Assembly: GCF_013373865.1 (NCBI RefSeq)
Contig: NC_050468.1
Span: 15,612,355 to 15,676,354, forward strand
Direction: 5' to 3'
Source of the DNA: Monomorium pharaonis
Lineage: Eukaryota > Arthropoda > Insecta > Hymenoptera > Formicidae
DNA length: 64,000 bases
In this document: one piece after another, positions 13,001-25,744 of the stretch
Layout of the letters: every line of letters starts with the position of its first letter
Numbering within the stretch: position 1 is the first letter of the stretch
Program-made: the position numbers and the translations under genes
The notes under the pieces: generated by a model
Seen by the model: only the letters and a program-made list of their open reading frames with translations
Told to the model about the DNA's origin: nothing
Database searches by the model: none

Positions 13001-16000
13001 TTTTTTTAATATACAAATATATCGATAATTTAATGAAATATAACACATATACATACATATACATATATTCATTTCTCAGTTCTTAGTCTATATATACACA
13101 AAAAAATATTCTTGTGTTCTAATTTAATTGAAACAAATAATATTAAAAATAAACTTTTCTATACACATAAAAAATTTATAGAAACTCACAAAATTAAGAA
13201 CTCAACAATTTAAAAAATAACAACTATAAAAATGTGAGTTAACGCCGTAGTTGCGAATATTCCAAAAAAACGGAATTTTTATATGTAATTTGAAAAGCAA
13301 TGAACTTTTGTAAGATATTTTTACAAATTATATTTATTATGCACTAATTATCGCGTTAACTTACACATCTCTTCGCTTTTTTATGATATATTTAAAAAAA
13401 TATATACTTGTTTACAATTTTATATGTAGTTTTAGAAAGAGTATGAATTGTTCTTTTTTATTATGTTAATAAAATTATATGAATTTTATTATGAATTTTT
13501 TGAACATTTGTGATAAGTATATTTAAAAACAATTATTAAGAAAATATTTTTTGTTAAAGATAATAAAAAATAAAAAAATTAAAGATAAGTTGCTTACTAA
13601 AAAATTAAGTAATCGGTATTTAGTTTAGAATTAATTAATGTTTTTTTGTGTGTACAATTAATATGTGTAAAAGTGTGGATGAATCATGACATTAAAATTT
13701 AATTATTTAGCTCACTATAATTCAAATTGCTAAATTAATACATAATTCAACAAATATTTGCTTGCTAATATATTTCTTTATAAAAACATGTATTTTTGTA
13801 CACATACGTTAATCTATTCTCTTGCTCAGCTCAGTTAGTACTCGAACACGTAACGCGTGAATCATCTTTAATCATATTGAAATTTACGTTCTCCAATGCC
13901 CATTCTCTCTCAAGTAGGCCTGCCACTTCTGGTACAACGGAGTATAGCGCGCCAGATTCAGCTGGTGGAAACGATTGGAAAAGGCCGCTTTGGCGAGGTC
14001 TGGCGCGGTCGTTGGCGCGGCGAAAACGTTGCTGTGAAAATCTTCAGCTCGCGAGAGGAGAGATCTTGGTTTCGAGAAGCTGAAATCTATCAAACGGTGA
14101 TGTTGAGGCATGACAATATCCTAGGTTTTATCGCTGCCGATAACAAAGGTGTGCATCTTTTTTATATTTATACTTAAATCCAAAATTCTGACGAAATTGA
14201 GAATAATACCTAAAAATAGACTAGTGTATTTTTTCAACGTATCTACTTTTCGTGATTTTTGAAGTATAAACGATTTTTGCTTACTAATGCTAATTTAAAA
14301 TAGAGGATTTTAATATAATATGAATCTACTTTCTCTTAAACTTAAAAATAAAAAACATGTAATTGTAAAACAAATGTAATGTGTTGTTTTGTATTATTAA
14401 GAAACTATGTTTTATAATTATATTTAAATAGTAAATTAAATATAATTAGACTAATTTATTAAATAAGAGAATTGTGTTGGAATACTATCCAGTTGATAAC
14501 ATTTTATTTCTGAAGATATTTCGAGCGCTCCGACGGTCCTCTTACGTGAAACATTAAAATGCTCTTTTCATCGATTTTTATTACATATTTTATCATCTTG
14601 TACATTGTTTAAGAGCTACTGCAATCGAGCTGCTGGATAAATTGTGAATTGATAAAATGGCGGATCATTTCATTTCTTTTCAGATAACGGCACGTGGACA
14701 CAGCTGTGGCTGATAACAGATTATCACGAGAAGGGCTCGCTCTTCGATTACCTTAACAGATCGACCGTCGACACGAACGGTATGATAAGGATGGCCTTGT
14801 CGATCGCCACCGGCTTAGCGCATCTTCACATGGAAATAGTCGGCACGCAAGGAAAGCCAGCCATCGCTCATCGGGACCTGAAGTCAAAAAATATTCTCGT
14901 AAAGACTAATGGTACCTGCGCTATAGGCGACCTCGGATTAGCCGCCAGGCACGACGTAATCACGGATACTGTCGACATTCAGCTCAACAACAGAGTCGGC
15001 ACGAAAAGATACATGGCGCCTGAGGTAATTATGCTGACAGAGATTTTTAAGCATAAAGTGCAGAATCTGTATATATTCTCTATTTTAAAAAAGAATAAAG
15101 TAAAATTGAAATATTAATCATAATGTACTAAAAAATATTGATTAAATTTAATAATAGTCAACGTTCACTGATAAAACATTCATTATTTTACTAATTACAT
15201 AACTATTTTTTAATATTAATTCATTAATGATTAATTTAAAATTAGATGTGATTTTTGTTTTCTTTATTTTAACCATTAAATTTATTTTTTTATTAAAAGA
15301 AATGAGATACTGATAGTATTACATATAATATTAATCAGACACTTTTGAAATCTTACTGATTTATAGCTATACTTATAACTATGATTATCAGCGACTAGTT
15401 ATTATCTTTTAGTGATAATATATTGAAAAAGAAGGATATCTCATTGATCAAAATCAATGTATTATCATTGAAGGGCAATGCATATTACTGATAATGTAAT
15501 AGTTATAATAGTTATAGCATTAAAATCAGATTATTTACTATTTTTAGATAACACATTGATTTTTATTTGGAGAGCAAATATTATTTTAATTTATATTAAT
15601 ATTAATAATAAATAGAGATATATGAAAATTAATTACTATATATAATAAAAATATTGAAAATTATTTGTGATGAATTACAACATACATTCAGGAAGATGAT
15701 TCTTCGGCAATTTGTACGAATGTTTTCTTGTTTTTAGGTTCTTGAAGAGACGATAAACATGAACCACTTCGATTCGTTCAAGAGGGCCGACGTGTACGCA
15801 CTTGGTCTGATCCTCTGGGAGATTGCTAGACGTTGCAATGTCGGTGGAATTCACGACGAATATCAGTTGCCCTTTTACGATTTGGTGCCTTCCGATCCTA
15901 CTATCGAGGAAATGCGGAAAGTCGTGTGCACTGATCGACAACGGCCATCGATACCAAATCGATGGCAGTCGATCGAAGTGAGTATTAAAGTTAACAGTAT

Positions 16001-16588
16001 AAATTATCAATTTGTAACTTAGAATAATTGCTTAAAGAAACATAAATTACTGATATAATACTATAATTATATATTATTACTAAAATTTTATATAATTTAT
16101 AATTGATAAATTTTTCTCTTTAAATGCTTGTGTTTGTATATTAACATTTATATGATTTGAAAATATAGTTAAATAAGATATGACAATTATTATGTAACAA
16201 TTATAATTAAGATGCAATAAAATAATAAAATAATAAAATTAATAGAAGGTAAAATTTGCAATTTTAAAAATAATTGATTATATTTATAGACACGTTTAGT
16301 TATTTGAATATTGATTGAAAACTTATACTAAAGTCATATCTATTAAAAATATTAAAATTATAAAAAGTTTATATAAATTTTTATACTGAAAAAACATTAG
16401 ATAAAGTTAGATTGATAATTAATTATAATTAATAATTAATAGTTAATAATTTATTCTATCTCTAGGCTTTGCAAGTAATGTCGAAAGTAATGAAGGAATG
16501 TTGGTATCACAATGCCGCCGCCAGGCTAACCGCACTCAGGATCAAGAAATCACTCGCTAATTATGGCGCTATAGACGACCTGAAATAG
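923..16588 (+). CDS. babo: Activin/TGF-beta type I receptor (baboon orthologue), partial at 5' end
   Basis: Single-pass membrane Ser/Thr kinase receptor. With a type II receptor it binds activin-like ligands and phosphorylates the R-Smad Smox/Smad2. Coding exons in the window: 923-1080 or 5581-5750 (alternatives), 12387-12620, 13918-14148, 14684-15024, 15738-15977 and 16466-16588; phases agree at every join. Visible in order: end of a cysteine-rich ectodomain (CC-x4-[FY]CNRDL), one transmembrane helix, GS box TTSGSGSGLP, P-loop GKGRFGEVWRG, lysine in VAVKIFS, HRDLKSKN, DLG and VGTKRYMAPE, ending DDLK. The L45 loop ADNKDNGTWTQ is the activin/TGF-beta type, not the BMP type, which points to Smox rather than Mad signalling. 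Signal peptide and first ectodomain exon are upstream of the window. Drosophila babo has three alternative ectodomain exons; two are seen here. Identification is firm; exon edges are hand-called. Confidence 0.95.
1081..5580 (+). other. babo intron between the alternative exons
   Basis: About 4.5 kb, very AT-rich. Holds nothing recognisable except a short GC-richer coding-like segment on the - strand at 3389-3571 (listed separately). Confidence 0.6.
3389..3571 (-). CDS. unrecognised coding-like segment inside babo intron
   Basis: A 60-codon open frame on the - strand, with a stop at 3389-3391 and another just beyond 3571. It has no ATG at its start; the first Met is in EEGYNMLPALSEFTQEDF. Base composition and purine-first codons contrast with the AT-rich surroundings. 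The product is hydrophilic and ends in a basic KKKKIQEKIALKRLQAPK stretch. AG ending at about 3569 could be an acceptor, making this a terminal exon of a nested gene, or it may be a retro-fragment. I do not recognise the family. Confidence 0.3.
   Translation of the reverse strand, partial: NSIVVKECREEGYNMLPALSEFTQEDFRRTTCKKKKIQEKIALKRLQAPKVAKHLGRTSQ
5581..5750 (+). CDS. babo: babo alternative ectodomain exon, version 2
   Basis: Follows a strong acceptor (tattttcccag) and begins G|TGT, the same phase and the same leading Cys codon as the exon at 923. It encodes the ending ACCDHSDYCNRDLRP of a receptor ectodomain. Two in-frame donors fit phase 1: after 5750 (AGAG|GTCGGT) and after 5789 (GGAG|GTACAA). 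I chose the first because it gives a length like that of the sister exon (170 versus 158 nt). Outside the conserved CC..CNRDL end the two exons differ almost completely, as expected for isoforms with different ligand preference. Confidence 0.85.
5751..12386 (+). other. babo intron before the transmembrane exon
   Basis: 6.6 kb of AT-rich sequence. Contains a (GT)n run at 6827-6845, a GC-richer patch at 7790-8180 and another at 9600-9990, neither with a convincing gene, and a (TA)n run near 8627-8649. No third ectodomain exon was found on reading for paired Cys codons followed by Cys-Asn. Confidence 0.55.
6827..6845. repeat. (GT)n microsatellite
   Basis: Short pure GT dinucleotide run inside the babo intron. 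Confidence 0.8.
12387..12620 (+). CDS. babo: babo transmembrane and juxtamembrane exon
   Basis: Encodes a hydrophobic span (MALTIAVPICAICVVVMAIY), a basic stop-transfer HMTKKRPARHF, an acidic linker and the first part of the GS box (TTSGSGS). It ends TCA G|GTAGGT in phase 1. The 5' edge is less certain. AG at 12385-12386 gives the phase 1 entry needed after either ectodomain exon; the alternative AG at 12327-12328 opens the same frame but in phase 0, which does not fit. Confidence 0.85.
12621..13917 (+). other. babo intron
   Basis: AT-rich intron splitting the GS box between two phase 1 sites. Nothing else seen. Confidence 0.7.
13918..14148 (+). CDS. babo: babo exon: GS box end and kinase N-lobe
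   Basis: Acceptor ctctcaagtag, phase 1 entry completing the Gly of SGSGSG. Encodes LPLLVQRSIARQI (end of the GS region), P-loop GKGRFGEVWRG, the catalytic lysine in VAVKIFSSREERSWF, helix C and the first half of the L45 loop (IAADNK). Ends AAA G|GTGTGC. This is almost identical to the vertebrate ALK4/ALK5 N-lobe. Confidence 0.95.
14149..14683 (+). other. babo intron within the L45 loop
   Basis: 535-nt AT-rich intron that interrupts the L45 loop codons. Nothing else seen. Confidence 0.8.
14684..15024 (+). CDS. babo: babo exon: kinase catalytic core
   Basis: Acceptor ttcttttcag, phase 1 entry. Completes the L45 loop (DNGTWTQ) and carries LFDYLNR, HMEIVGTQGKP, the catalytic loop HRDLKSKN, the metal-binding DLG in place of DFG (normal for this family) and the activation segment VGTKRYMAPE. 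It ends in phase 0 at GAG|GTAATT. Confidence 0.95.
15025..15737 (+). other. babo intron
   Basis: 713-nt AT-rich intron after the activation segment. A CTATTTTTAG match near 15538-15547 is probably chance in such AT-rich DNA. Confidence 0.8.
15738..15977 (+). CDS. babo: babo exon: kinase C-lobe
   Basis: Acceptor gtttttag, phase 0 to phase 0, 80 codons. Encodes VLEETINMNHFDSFKRADVY, ALGLILWEIARRCN, EYQLPFYDLVPSDPTIEEM and RKVVCTDRQRPSIPNRW, the substrate-lobe helices typical of type I TGF-beta receptors. Donor GAA|GTGAGT. Confidence 0.95.
15978..16465 (+). other. babo last intron
   Basis: 488-nt AT-rich intron before the last coding exon. Nothing else seen. Confidence 0.8.
16466..16588 (+). 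CDS. babo: babo last coding exon
   Basis: Acceptor ttctatctctag. Encodes the kinase end: VMSKVMKECWYHNAAARLTA, LRIKKSLANYGAIDDLK and a TAG stop at 16586-16588. The family C-terminus is normally this short after the RIKK motif. Confidence 0.95.
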   Translation, partial: ALQVMSKVMKECWYHNAAARLTALRIKKSLANYGAIDDLK

Positions 16589-17085
16589 ATTAAGTCGAGC
16601 TCTGTCGCCGAGCTCTTTGATGATAAAGTTACAAAATTTCAAATCTGATGCGATAAAGTTTCCGGCAGAATGAAGAAATATTTCGAAGAGTCAAGAAGAA
16701 TCTAGAACAGACTGCCTGGAGATTCTTTTTTATGATAGATTGGCCTCGATCGTCGAGTAAAGTACTGTATGAATAGAATTGATATCGCTTTGCAGAATCG
16801 TGAGTATAGAAATAGAATGGAGTTTTAAGTGTGTTGACCATTTTGAACGATTGGTAGCGCGCGAGATATAGGAAGAAACATTATTTCAGTCTCGATATAT
16901 CGCGGCCTGATGATCGGTCACTCTGTTGAATGGGTCAACAGGCAATTGCAATATGCATTCGGTTAATCGAACGATCGCTCAATTACGCGCCACACACATG
17001 AACATACGCAGACACTGACACATAAGAAACGCTATATATTTATTACGATAATACTAAGATAATAATAAAGTATACAAATTTATTA
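16589..17085 (+). other. babo: babo 3' UTR (approximate)
   Basis: No coding frame after the stop. The first good poly(A) signal, AATAAA, is at 17064-17069, followed by AT-rich sequence and a (TA)n tract. The end is a guess; a longer 3' UTR past 17.2 kb cannot be excluded. Confidence 0.5.
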
Positions 17086-17148
17086 TATAGCAACATTTAT
17101 TGATTAATACTAATGACAGTACTCGCATATACACACGTATATAATTAC

Positions 17149-17186
17149 ATATTATATATATATGTATATATATATATATATATATT
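17149..17186. repeat. (TA)n microsatellite
   Basis: Almost pure TA dinucleotides just past the babo 3' end. Confidence 0.8.
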
Positions 17187-20100
17187 CTCGTTAACTTGTG
17201 GAATAATCGATTCGATTAACCGAATCATCTGTTATTTGGGCGCTCTTACAAACAAGTTACCTCAGTGAAATGATCACTGTGCTCGCACAAGTATGTCGAT
17301 TCGTCAGAAATAATTGGAATATCGCGCAAGATTTAAACGTATCAAACGTATCAGCTCCTACTGGACGTGTCATCAAATTACGTGAAGAAAACCACAACAG
17401 GATAACATTTTTTATGTCAGTTCCGAAGATTCACTGTAGAGATTTACTACTTTACCATGGTGCGTGCAGAGAAGAGAATTACATTGAAAGCCTACTATAT
17501 GGATCTTGTTACAAAAGAAATGCATCTTGTAATGTTCTTTAATTTTTCTTCTTTTGGAAAAAGTGCCGAGTTCGTCGATAAAAATAATTATACAGGGTAG
17601 ATAGGAAAACCGGACAACCGATTGATAACGGTATTTAATCAGATAATTTGAGATAAGGTGGATTTTATTATCGAAAACAAAGAAGTGAATGCATTATGCA
17701 TTTTCTGACAAAATTAACTGATGGAACTGTTAACAAGAATGCTTACCTTTCCTCTTGCATGAAGTGTCGTGGAACTTTGGCACATTATCTGGTTTTATTT
17801 GTCGACCCTATACGTATACTTTTAGAATAGTAGGTACATACGAATGTTTTGCTCAAGACGAATATTTTTGCGTAATCATGCGGAAATTAAGCGTGATACG
17901 CAATGGTACGATGAAGCTTTTGAAGCGTGTTTTCTTTATAATGCAGGAAGGCTGAAATTGAAAGATATTAAGCTCAAAAGCGCGCGTGTATCATGGCATG
18001 AAAGAAACATGAGAGTATGAGAAGCATGCAAGAAGAAGAAGCGGCGGGAGTTGAAACGACTTGGTACAGTGAGATTCAATAATGCCTGGGTTTCCGTCAG
18101 CATGAAATGACATTTCTGTCGTGTTTACTTCCATCTATGCGAATCTTTAAGTCTTTGCACAGTGCATACATGAAAATAATGTCCCTAGGTAGACAAAAGA
18201 ATTTGTTGTTAAAGAAAGTTGCAAATTGTTTTTGATCCCATTTAACTGTGAAATCAAAACGGGTGTATAATGTAAATATTCTCAATGCATATTTCGTAAA
18301 ATCTAATTTTCTACATTATTAGTTAATGGCTACCTTTGCTACTTTCTCATTTTGTTTTTATTTTTTGTATTATTACTATTATTTTGTAAATTGTAATTGT
18401 TGAAATTTAATAATAATAATAACAAAATTTTTATTACATTTTTGTTCTATTTTAAAAACTTTTTTATACATTTAGAAAATAAATTAAAAAAATAAATATT
18501 TTGTTATTATTTATAATTTTTTAACCTTTTAGAAAATCAATTTTCTATAAGGCGAGGCAAAAGATAAATTACTTATCAAGAGATTAACATAGTAACAGTG
18601 GCAAAAGATCTTATTACAGCCAGAATAATTTATAAAAGAATAACAATAATTGTGTTAGTAATATTAATAATATAAGCAGTAGTAGTAATATTAGTAATTA
18701 TAATAAAAATGAGAAAATTTTTTTCTTTTAACACAGAATATAATATTCTAAGAACTATATAGTAATATTTATTTTAATTTATATTTATTTATATATTTTT
18801 TTTACGTTTATATTTATATTTCAAACTGAGTAATACTTAATAGGTCAAAAAGATAATAAAAAATTTATATTAGTTCAATATGGATATTGTATACAAGAAA
18901 TACGTTTATAAAAATGATCCTTATATCTTTTGATTTGATTACATACCTACTAAATACGAGTTTTCCTTCGGAAGCTATTGGAAAATTCTATTTGTCTATA
19001 GGGACATTATATCTATACATTTTGATAATTTACAATCTTAAATTGCAAAACAAAATTCCGTATGGATGGGACGTTTGATAGTAAAAACATATGTCCAAAC
19101 ATTATTGAATAACAGTTACAAGAAGAAGATGAAGTGGAAAACAAATTTAATAAGAAAAATGGAATCATTGAAGAAACTATATTTTCAGGTATTTTTTGTG
19201 TGGAATAAAGGAAAGTACGAAATACGGAGCAAAGATAAGTATTGATTGCGTATATCAGATGAGCGGATGTAGTTGGACAAGAAGAAATCAGTTGATATTA
19301 ATTAATACAGTTATGGACTTTTGAGACAACTTCAACGTGTTTGCCACTTTATTTTTAATAAAGCGATTTTTTTCAACAGTAGAGAATGTTGAAAACGAAT
19401 TTTCTGTTTTTAAACTAAAAAAATATTATGAAGAATTTAATGTTAAAATGTTCAAATAATAAGTGTAAGATAATATAAGATTGTGAATAGAGAAAAAAGA
19501 GAACAATAATGTATTTTATAGAGAAATTAAATGAAAAAATAGTATTTTTTAGGTTGGTTTCTTCTGGCACAACTATGTCCAAGTGCTCTTTGGATTATTT
19601 CTTGTTATACTGACGTTAAAGAAAGTTATCTGTTTGTCAAAGCTGTTTTGTAGTCTCGTTTATTTAAAATTTTGGAGTAGAGTTTTCAGATAAATTTACA
19701 TCTACATGCTACGTATTTTATTCGGTGAAAAAGCAATTGTAGTGTTTGAAGTAAGTATATAACTTTGATATACCGTGAGACTAAGAATGAGACGAGTATG
19801 CGTATGGGATGTCTCTTTGTGAAACATAATTATGTAATTCTTGATGAAGAACAGGAGAAACTGTTTATGTATCCACGAATGGATTCTTCTCTTCTTTAAC
19901 CGATAATGGATTGTATCGATAATAGTATATAGTATATACTTCTTTGACAAAGTGAAAAAGAAAGACAATTTATTCGGAGTGAAAGATAGCAAGCGAGCGA
20001 AGTGACAGAATATAAGAGAACAGAAAAATAAAAATCTTCGTCATCCAATAGTCAACGTAAAAGTCTGCGAAGTTACAATTATCATTATTATATTATAGAT

Positions 20101-22879
20101 GAAAAAACGGAGGGTCCCTTGAACACATAATCGTATTTTTGTATTGTTTTTTACCGGTAACGTCACTTGAATGACGTAATAATTTTCCACTTTTGTTTTT
20201 ACTCGCAACGTTCCGACCCAGCTGCATAATTTTATAATGATGGCACTTAAGTTATTATAAATCAGTGCCGATAGTTTTTACTTTATGTGATTAACATAAT
20301 CCAATGTTATACGGGATAAAATTTATATTTTCTTTAATAGGAACAGAAAATAATTGTAATATAAAAGTTTTTTACAGATTTTCTTAGAATCAAAATCTAT
20401 CAATGTCAATTGTCGGAAAAAGATATTACAGAAAAGAGTGTTTTTAGAGAATTAAATTTATATACGTTTCGTATAAAAGATAAAAAGTTCGATTGAGAAA
20501 AATAAATGTTTCATGGCCAATTCTATCGCCAGCGCCCGATGAGCCGATCGCTATAAGATACTATCGCTAGGCACTTTATAGTAAGAAGAATTTACACAGT
20601 GCATCATAATGCAAAAAATCATATTTTTTTCTTTGAAAGGCATCAGTATTGAGCAATCTTTGTTGCTTTTACAGTTTTTTGCGTATCTTTTCTTTGAATT
20701 CTTTGAAAAAAAAGTTATACATAACGCATACAAACTGTGAAACAGAAAAGTTTTCCTAAAAATTGCTTTCTAAAGAAAAGATATCTGAATCTATGCATTA
20801 ATTTTAATGGATTGTGTGATATTCTTCTTGCGAGAGACCCCAGCCGCGATACTATCGGTGGTGTTCCATACAGTCGCACACTTGCATATTTTAGCAGTGC
20901 GTATTGTAGCAGTCGACTTATTGGACCGCCATACTATTAACACAGTTCAACAAGAAATAGTAGGTTTTAATCTTTATCGGCTACTTATTCTTATATTTTA
21001 AATTCATTAATTTTAATGTTAGATTATATTCAGTATCATAAAAAACTTTTATATATTAATTTTTTTGCAAGAAATTTAGACATTTTTTGAATATTGACAT
21101 TTGTGATATTAAATCAATTTTGAATTTGTCAATTTTGTCATGAGATTCGTACTCGATGACTTAAAAAAATCCTTATTTAATTTTAATTGCAATGAATCTT
21201 CTCTAATACATCACATATCATAGTTATACTATTACAAAGTACGTGAAAATAGTTCTTTTTGCAATTTTAATTGTTAATATCTCAAAAATTTTCTATTTTA
21301 TAACATGATGGAGTTATGTGGAAACTAGATTTCGTATTCGTTCAGTAAGTTATAGAAAATAACTAGACATACTGGTGTTAAGAAAAGAAGTCTTTTTTTG
21401 TTGAACTGTGCTTTTGAAATAAATTTTTAATAGCGTTTTTATTAATATTAAACAAATGAGCATGAGCTTACGTGTTTACGTATTTACGTTGCAAATTTTA
21501 AAAACTATTGTACATATTTATTATAATACAATATTATTAAAGTTTTTTGTTTTAAACACAATTTTTTAAAATAATAAATACAAAATAGACTTTTATTTAA
21601 TATATTAATAAATGTGTCGTCGCGCAAATTAAGAATAACCAGTGTTACAATGATGCAATAGAAATGTAATTTATATGTAGACAAAATATATCTGTAAAAA
21701 TTAATTTTATACATTAATTGAGAAAATGCTTGAAAAAGACAAAAATAAAACGAAACAATGAATCATAAACACAATTTCATTGTTCTGGAGTGACGTGATA
21801 TACTCGTCGCGAATTGCAATTTTCTGAAAGACTGAGAATTTAATGCTTGATTAGTAAGTAATAATTAAAGTTGTTGACATTTACTTTTGTCTTCAAGTTA
21901 ATTGAAATCTTAATATGCAGATTAGTTTTCTTCATATATTTCTTACATAACGCTTAATTAAAATTTTATTTTTTAAAATTATTTTTAGTTGTGAAAATAA
22001 GACAAATTGTTTAACATTTTAAATCTGATTTCTTATTAAGACAAATTTCAAATAAAATATAAGATAAAAAATTTTTTTTTCTAGAATAATTGTTTAATAT
22101 TTTTAACATTTTGTTATCAAAATAAAATTTTAAATTTACATTTAAACATTTAAATTAATATAATAATTTTTTAATTTCTTTTTATTCAGAAAATAGAAAT
22201 AAGACTGATCTGTCTTAGAGTTATTTAGATATTTTTACACTTTCCAATTTTTTTAGACTAAATATAAAGTTTCAGACAAAATTTTTATTCTTATTATAAT
22301 AAAATTTTTAACTGTTGATCTTATTATGACCTTTATCTTAGATTTAGTTATATTTGGGAATGATTTAGGAATGTTTTTGATATAAACTGGAAATAATAGT
22401 TGCCGGCATATACATACATTGTACGAATCTTATCACATTGTCACTCCGTGAAAGCGAGTCTTGTTTCTTTACTCGCTCTTATTGTTACAATAACTTGTAG
22501 GTTAATTTATCATACGTAAATAATTATAGTCTATGCATCGGTGAAGCTTCGCGGTGACGTTCCGCACAGTGCAAATCTGTCGACGTAACGCAAATGCAAT
22601 CAATGTCATTCTTACAGTTGTTTTTATACTACTAGTACAACTCTCTGTGCCAATACCTAATCGAGTATTAATTAAAACGAGAGAAACACAGAATAATAAT
22701 ACACGAGATATTTCCACATGTCACATTCACTCTTCAATGAAGAAAAATATCTTTGGCATTAATTCTTGTGCAATGTTACAGAAATTTTAAGTAAAGTAAA
22801 TGTTGTAATGTTGATAAATATTATAAATCTGAAGAAAGCGGACTAAATATCACAGAAAAATCTCTGCTAAATATTTTTT

Positions 22880-22881
<2 letters not shown>

Positions 22882-22963
<82 letters not shown>
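22882..22963. repeat. (AC)n microsatellite, about 41 units
   Basis: Uninterrupted AC dinucleotide run; the longest perfect microsatellite in the window. Confidence 0.95.
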
Positions 22964-22965
<2 letters not shown>

Positions 22966-25630
22966 AGCAGAAGGTATATTGAATGTAATTAAATTGATAA
23001 ATTAATTCAAATTGCGTTATATCACCTTAATAGAGACAAGATTTACATTTACTGAAACAAAAAGATATTTTTCTTCTTCAAATACGTAGCCATTGCCAAC
23101 TATATTTCCGGGCGATGATATCGACGTCACTCCTGAATTCATTTAATGTCAATTGAATTATCTATATTGCAACTGGGTCGCTGAATTGTCGGACAGTCTG
23201 ACTTATATATCTGACAAATGCTGAACTGCCAAATAATATTTCAACTTCTGCACTCTTTTTCCGCTCCGTATCGTTTAAGCCTCCTTACACACTTGTACAA
23301 AAGAGTAACAATAAATTAGAAGAGAACGTTGCACAGGTGGCATTTATGCCAGTATCGATTCCGCTAGAAGGAAGAAACTTGTACCTTTAAGGCGATTTAA
23401 CGTCTATTTTGTTTTACGCTTTAGATGATACCAGTGTTTATAACGATTACCGGTGGAGAGAAAAAAAAAACTTGTTATCGAAAAAGTCGCATTGTCCTGA
23501 TATTTTATGTCAGGTATTATAGATATTTGTTGAAAATTGAAATAAAGCTGTATTAAATATATTTTAGAAATATTATATTTTATGTCAAAAGAGAGAAAGT
23601 CAGAGAATTCTAAGTTTGCTATATTAATTGCGCTATTTACATTTTGTTTGTTGTGTGATGCAACTGCATAAAATTTAGATTTATAAATATTTTTTGTATA
23701 AATAAGAAAATCAGATATGTAATCTAATAGTTATCGACATATTAATGCAAGTTGTTTTATTACATTTTTGTTAATATTTACTTTATAAATAATTTATTAT
23801 ATACTACTTTGGAGAAAAATTTTTTTCCTTTTTTACATTTATAAAAGAAAGATATTGCATTCTATAAAATTGGTTTCTATAGAAAAATTATACAATAAGA
23901 TGGAAAGAGGACAAACATGTTCTCTGAATTTTGTAATTAAAGATTGATAATTTGATTTAATCAGAACAGTGCGATTTTTAAATTAATAATATTACGCATT
24001 ATATAATACAAACATACAAATAAGTTAATTAGCGATTGCTAAAATTATAGGCCAAATATATTTTCCATTTATTTTAATAGTTTGGAGAAGGTGTATTGCA
24101 AATTTTAAATGATTACACGATCTCCAAACAAAGAGCTTTTATTCTATTTATTTTTGTCTAATATAATTAAACAAATCTTTAATAATAATTGCGATATTTT
24201 ATTTGTAGTTAATTATTGTTCTATCATTTTTTATTTTGTGTTTGTTCTTTTGTAGTGTTATTTACATTTAAAAGAATTAGCTCTTACAATTGTGTTAAAT
24301 GTATATAGAATTTCGACTATTTGTTTAATCAAAAGAAAAGTATACTTTAGGATTAATAATAACATTTTAAATATGTTGGAGAAATTTGTCATAATTTATC
24401 GTCTATTTCTTTCGTTGTTTCATCATTGTCTAAATTATAATTTATTGTTTTTTTATCCCTTTATTTGGTACAAATAAAATTTACGATAAATTAAAAATAC
24501 AAAAGCTTCCAAATTAAATTGCTTGTACATGTAATCCTTCGTTTTTTTTTTTTAAGTATGGTAGAAGAAATATCTATTAGTAATACTATTAGTGAGAATA
24601 AGTTCATTGTTTCATTGCTATATCACAATCTCTATTCTCTGTGTTTCCCATGTTTATTGTATAATACTCTGTACATAATGGTGTAAATGTTTATCATTGA
24701 CAACTTATATATGGATAGAATGCGCACTTGTAATTTTTGTAATAGCGGGTGGGTGAGTTGGTGAATGATACCGTTTTCCCTTTGATTACTGGTAATGTTT
24801 GTGATGGGCATGTCGCGTTTCCTCTATTTTTCCATCTCCTCTCAAGTATATCGCGATAAATATAGTCACAGAAGGTTGTTGCTGTTAAAGATTTATCTTG
24901 AAATAAATGGAATTTTGCAAAGACGACTCGTAATATAATAGAAATTAATAAATGATAAGTCAGAGAATTTCAATTAATAAACAAAATGGGATGTGTATTG
25001 TGGGATTTAATCTATATTAAGTGGAGTTGTTTGTGAAATATCGAACATTGCGAAATAATGTACTATTAATGTATTAAAAGTAAAATACATAAATCGTAAA
25101 TTATAATTTTAACAGAAAAAGAGACTAGAGAGCAACAACTCTTTCTATGAGCATATTTTGTTAGAAAGCTTGATTTGGTATACATATTTGAAAGACTGAG
25201 ATGCTTACTTTTCTTGAAGTGAAACGATCTATAGTGTTAACAGAAGCCATGAACATGTGAGAGTCATATCGACGATCCAATGAGTTACCGTTTTCTATAA
25301 TTATCGCAATATTGTATCTCGCGTGTTTTATGGCCAAATATAGCAATTGACTTTATCAAAATCGATAAAGTTTTTTCCACTTTTCCGTAATAAATAAACA
25401 ATCGCATTCTGCGACTCTTTACAAAGCGCTCATTTGTTACTAGAATCGAGTTTTCTACGATTTATAAAATAAAACCTGGTGGATTTGTGTGTGTTGAATC
25501 AATCATTAATTACTGCCGCTGTATAAAGCGTGCCTGGCGGTGTGGATGGATCTTAATATTGTTAATAGATATACGTACCTAATGTTATTAATTATTAACT
25601 CCTGATTTGTAATTGGAAATGTGAGATTAT

Positions 25631-25744
25631 TGAAGCCTAACGTGTGAGACAAGATTTAACAAAAACAGCAAATTGATAAAATAAATTTAAGGCATTTATA
25701 AGATGTACGATTGAAAATGGAATTCTCACACGTTTTAGGTTTCA
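25631..25744. repeat. inverted repeat, possible degenerate MITE
   Basis: The arm at 25631-25648 (tgaagcctaacgtgtgag) matches the reverse complement of 25725-25744 with one mismatch and a 2-base gap, around a 76-base spacer. No target duplication is evident, so transposon origin is only a suggestion. Confidence 0.4.

Noticed and set aside
15538..15547. MEF2 consensus CTATTTTTAG in a babo intron
   Set aside because: Expected by chance in very AT-rich DNA; no accompanying sites.
20737..21001. Two overlapping + strand frames around 20.8-20.95 kb
   Set aside because: Locally GC-richer and protein-like for about 35 codons, but short, isolated and without known motif.
22502..22717. Frame with a hydrophobic start resembling a secreted peptide
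   Set aside because: Starts only at GTG with an in-frame stop two codons upstream and no ATG; no splice acceptor supports it.
22882..22963. Regular repeat considered as CRISPR or satellite
   Set aside because: Pure dinucleotide microsatellite without spacers; the genome is eukaryotic.
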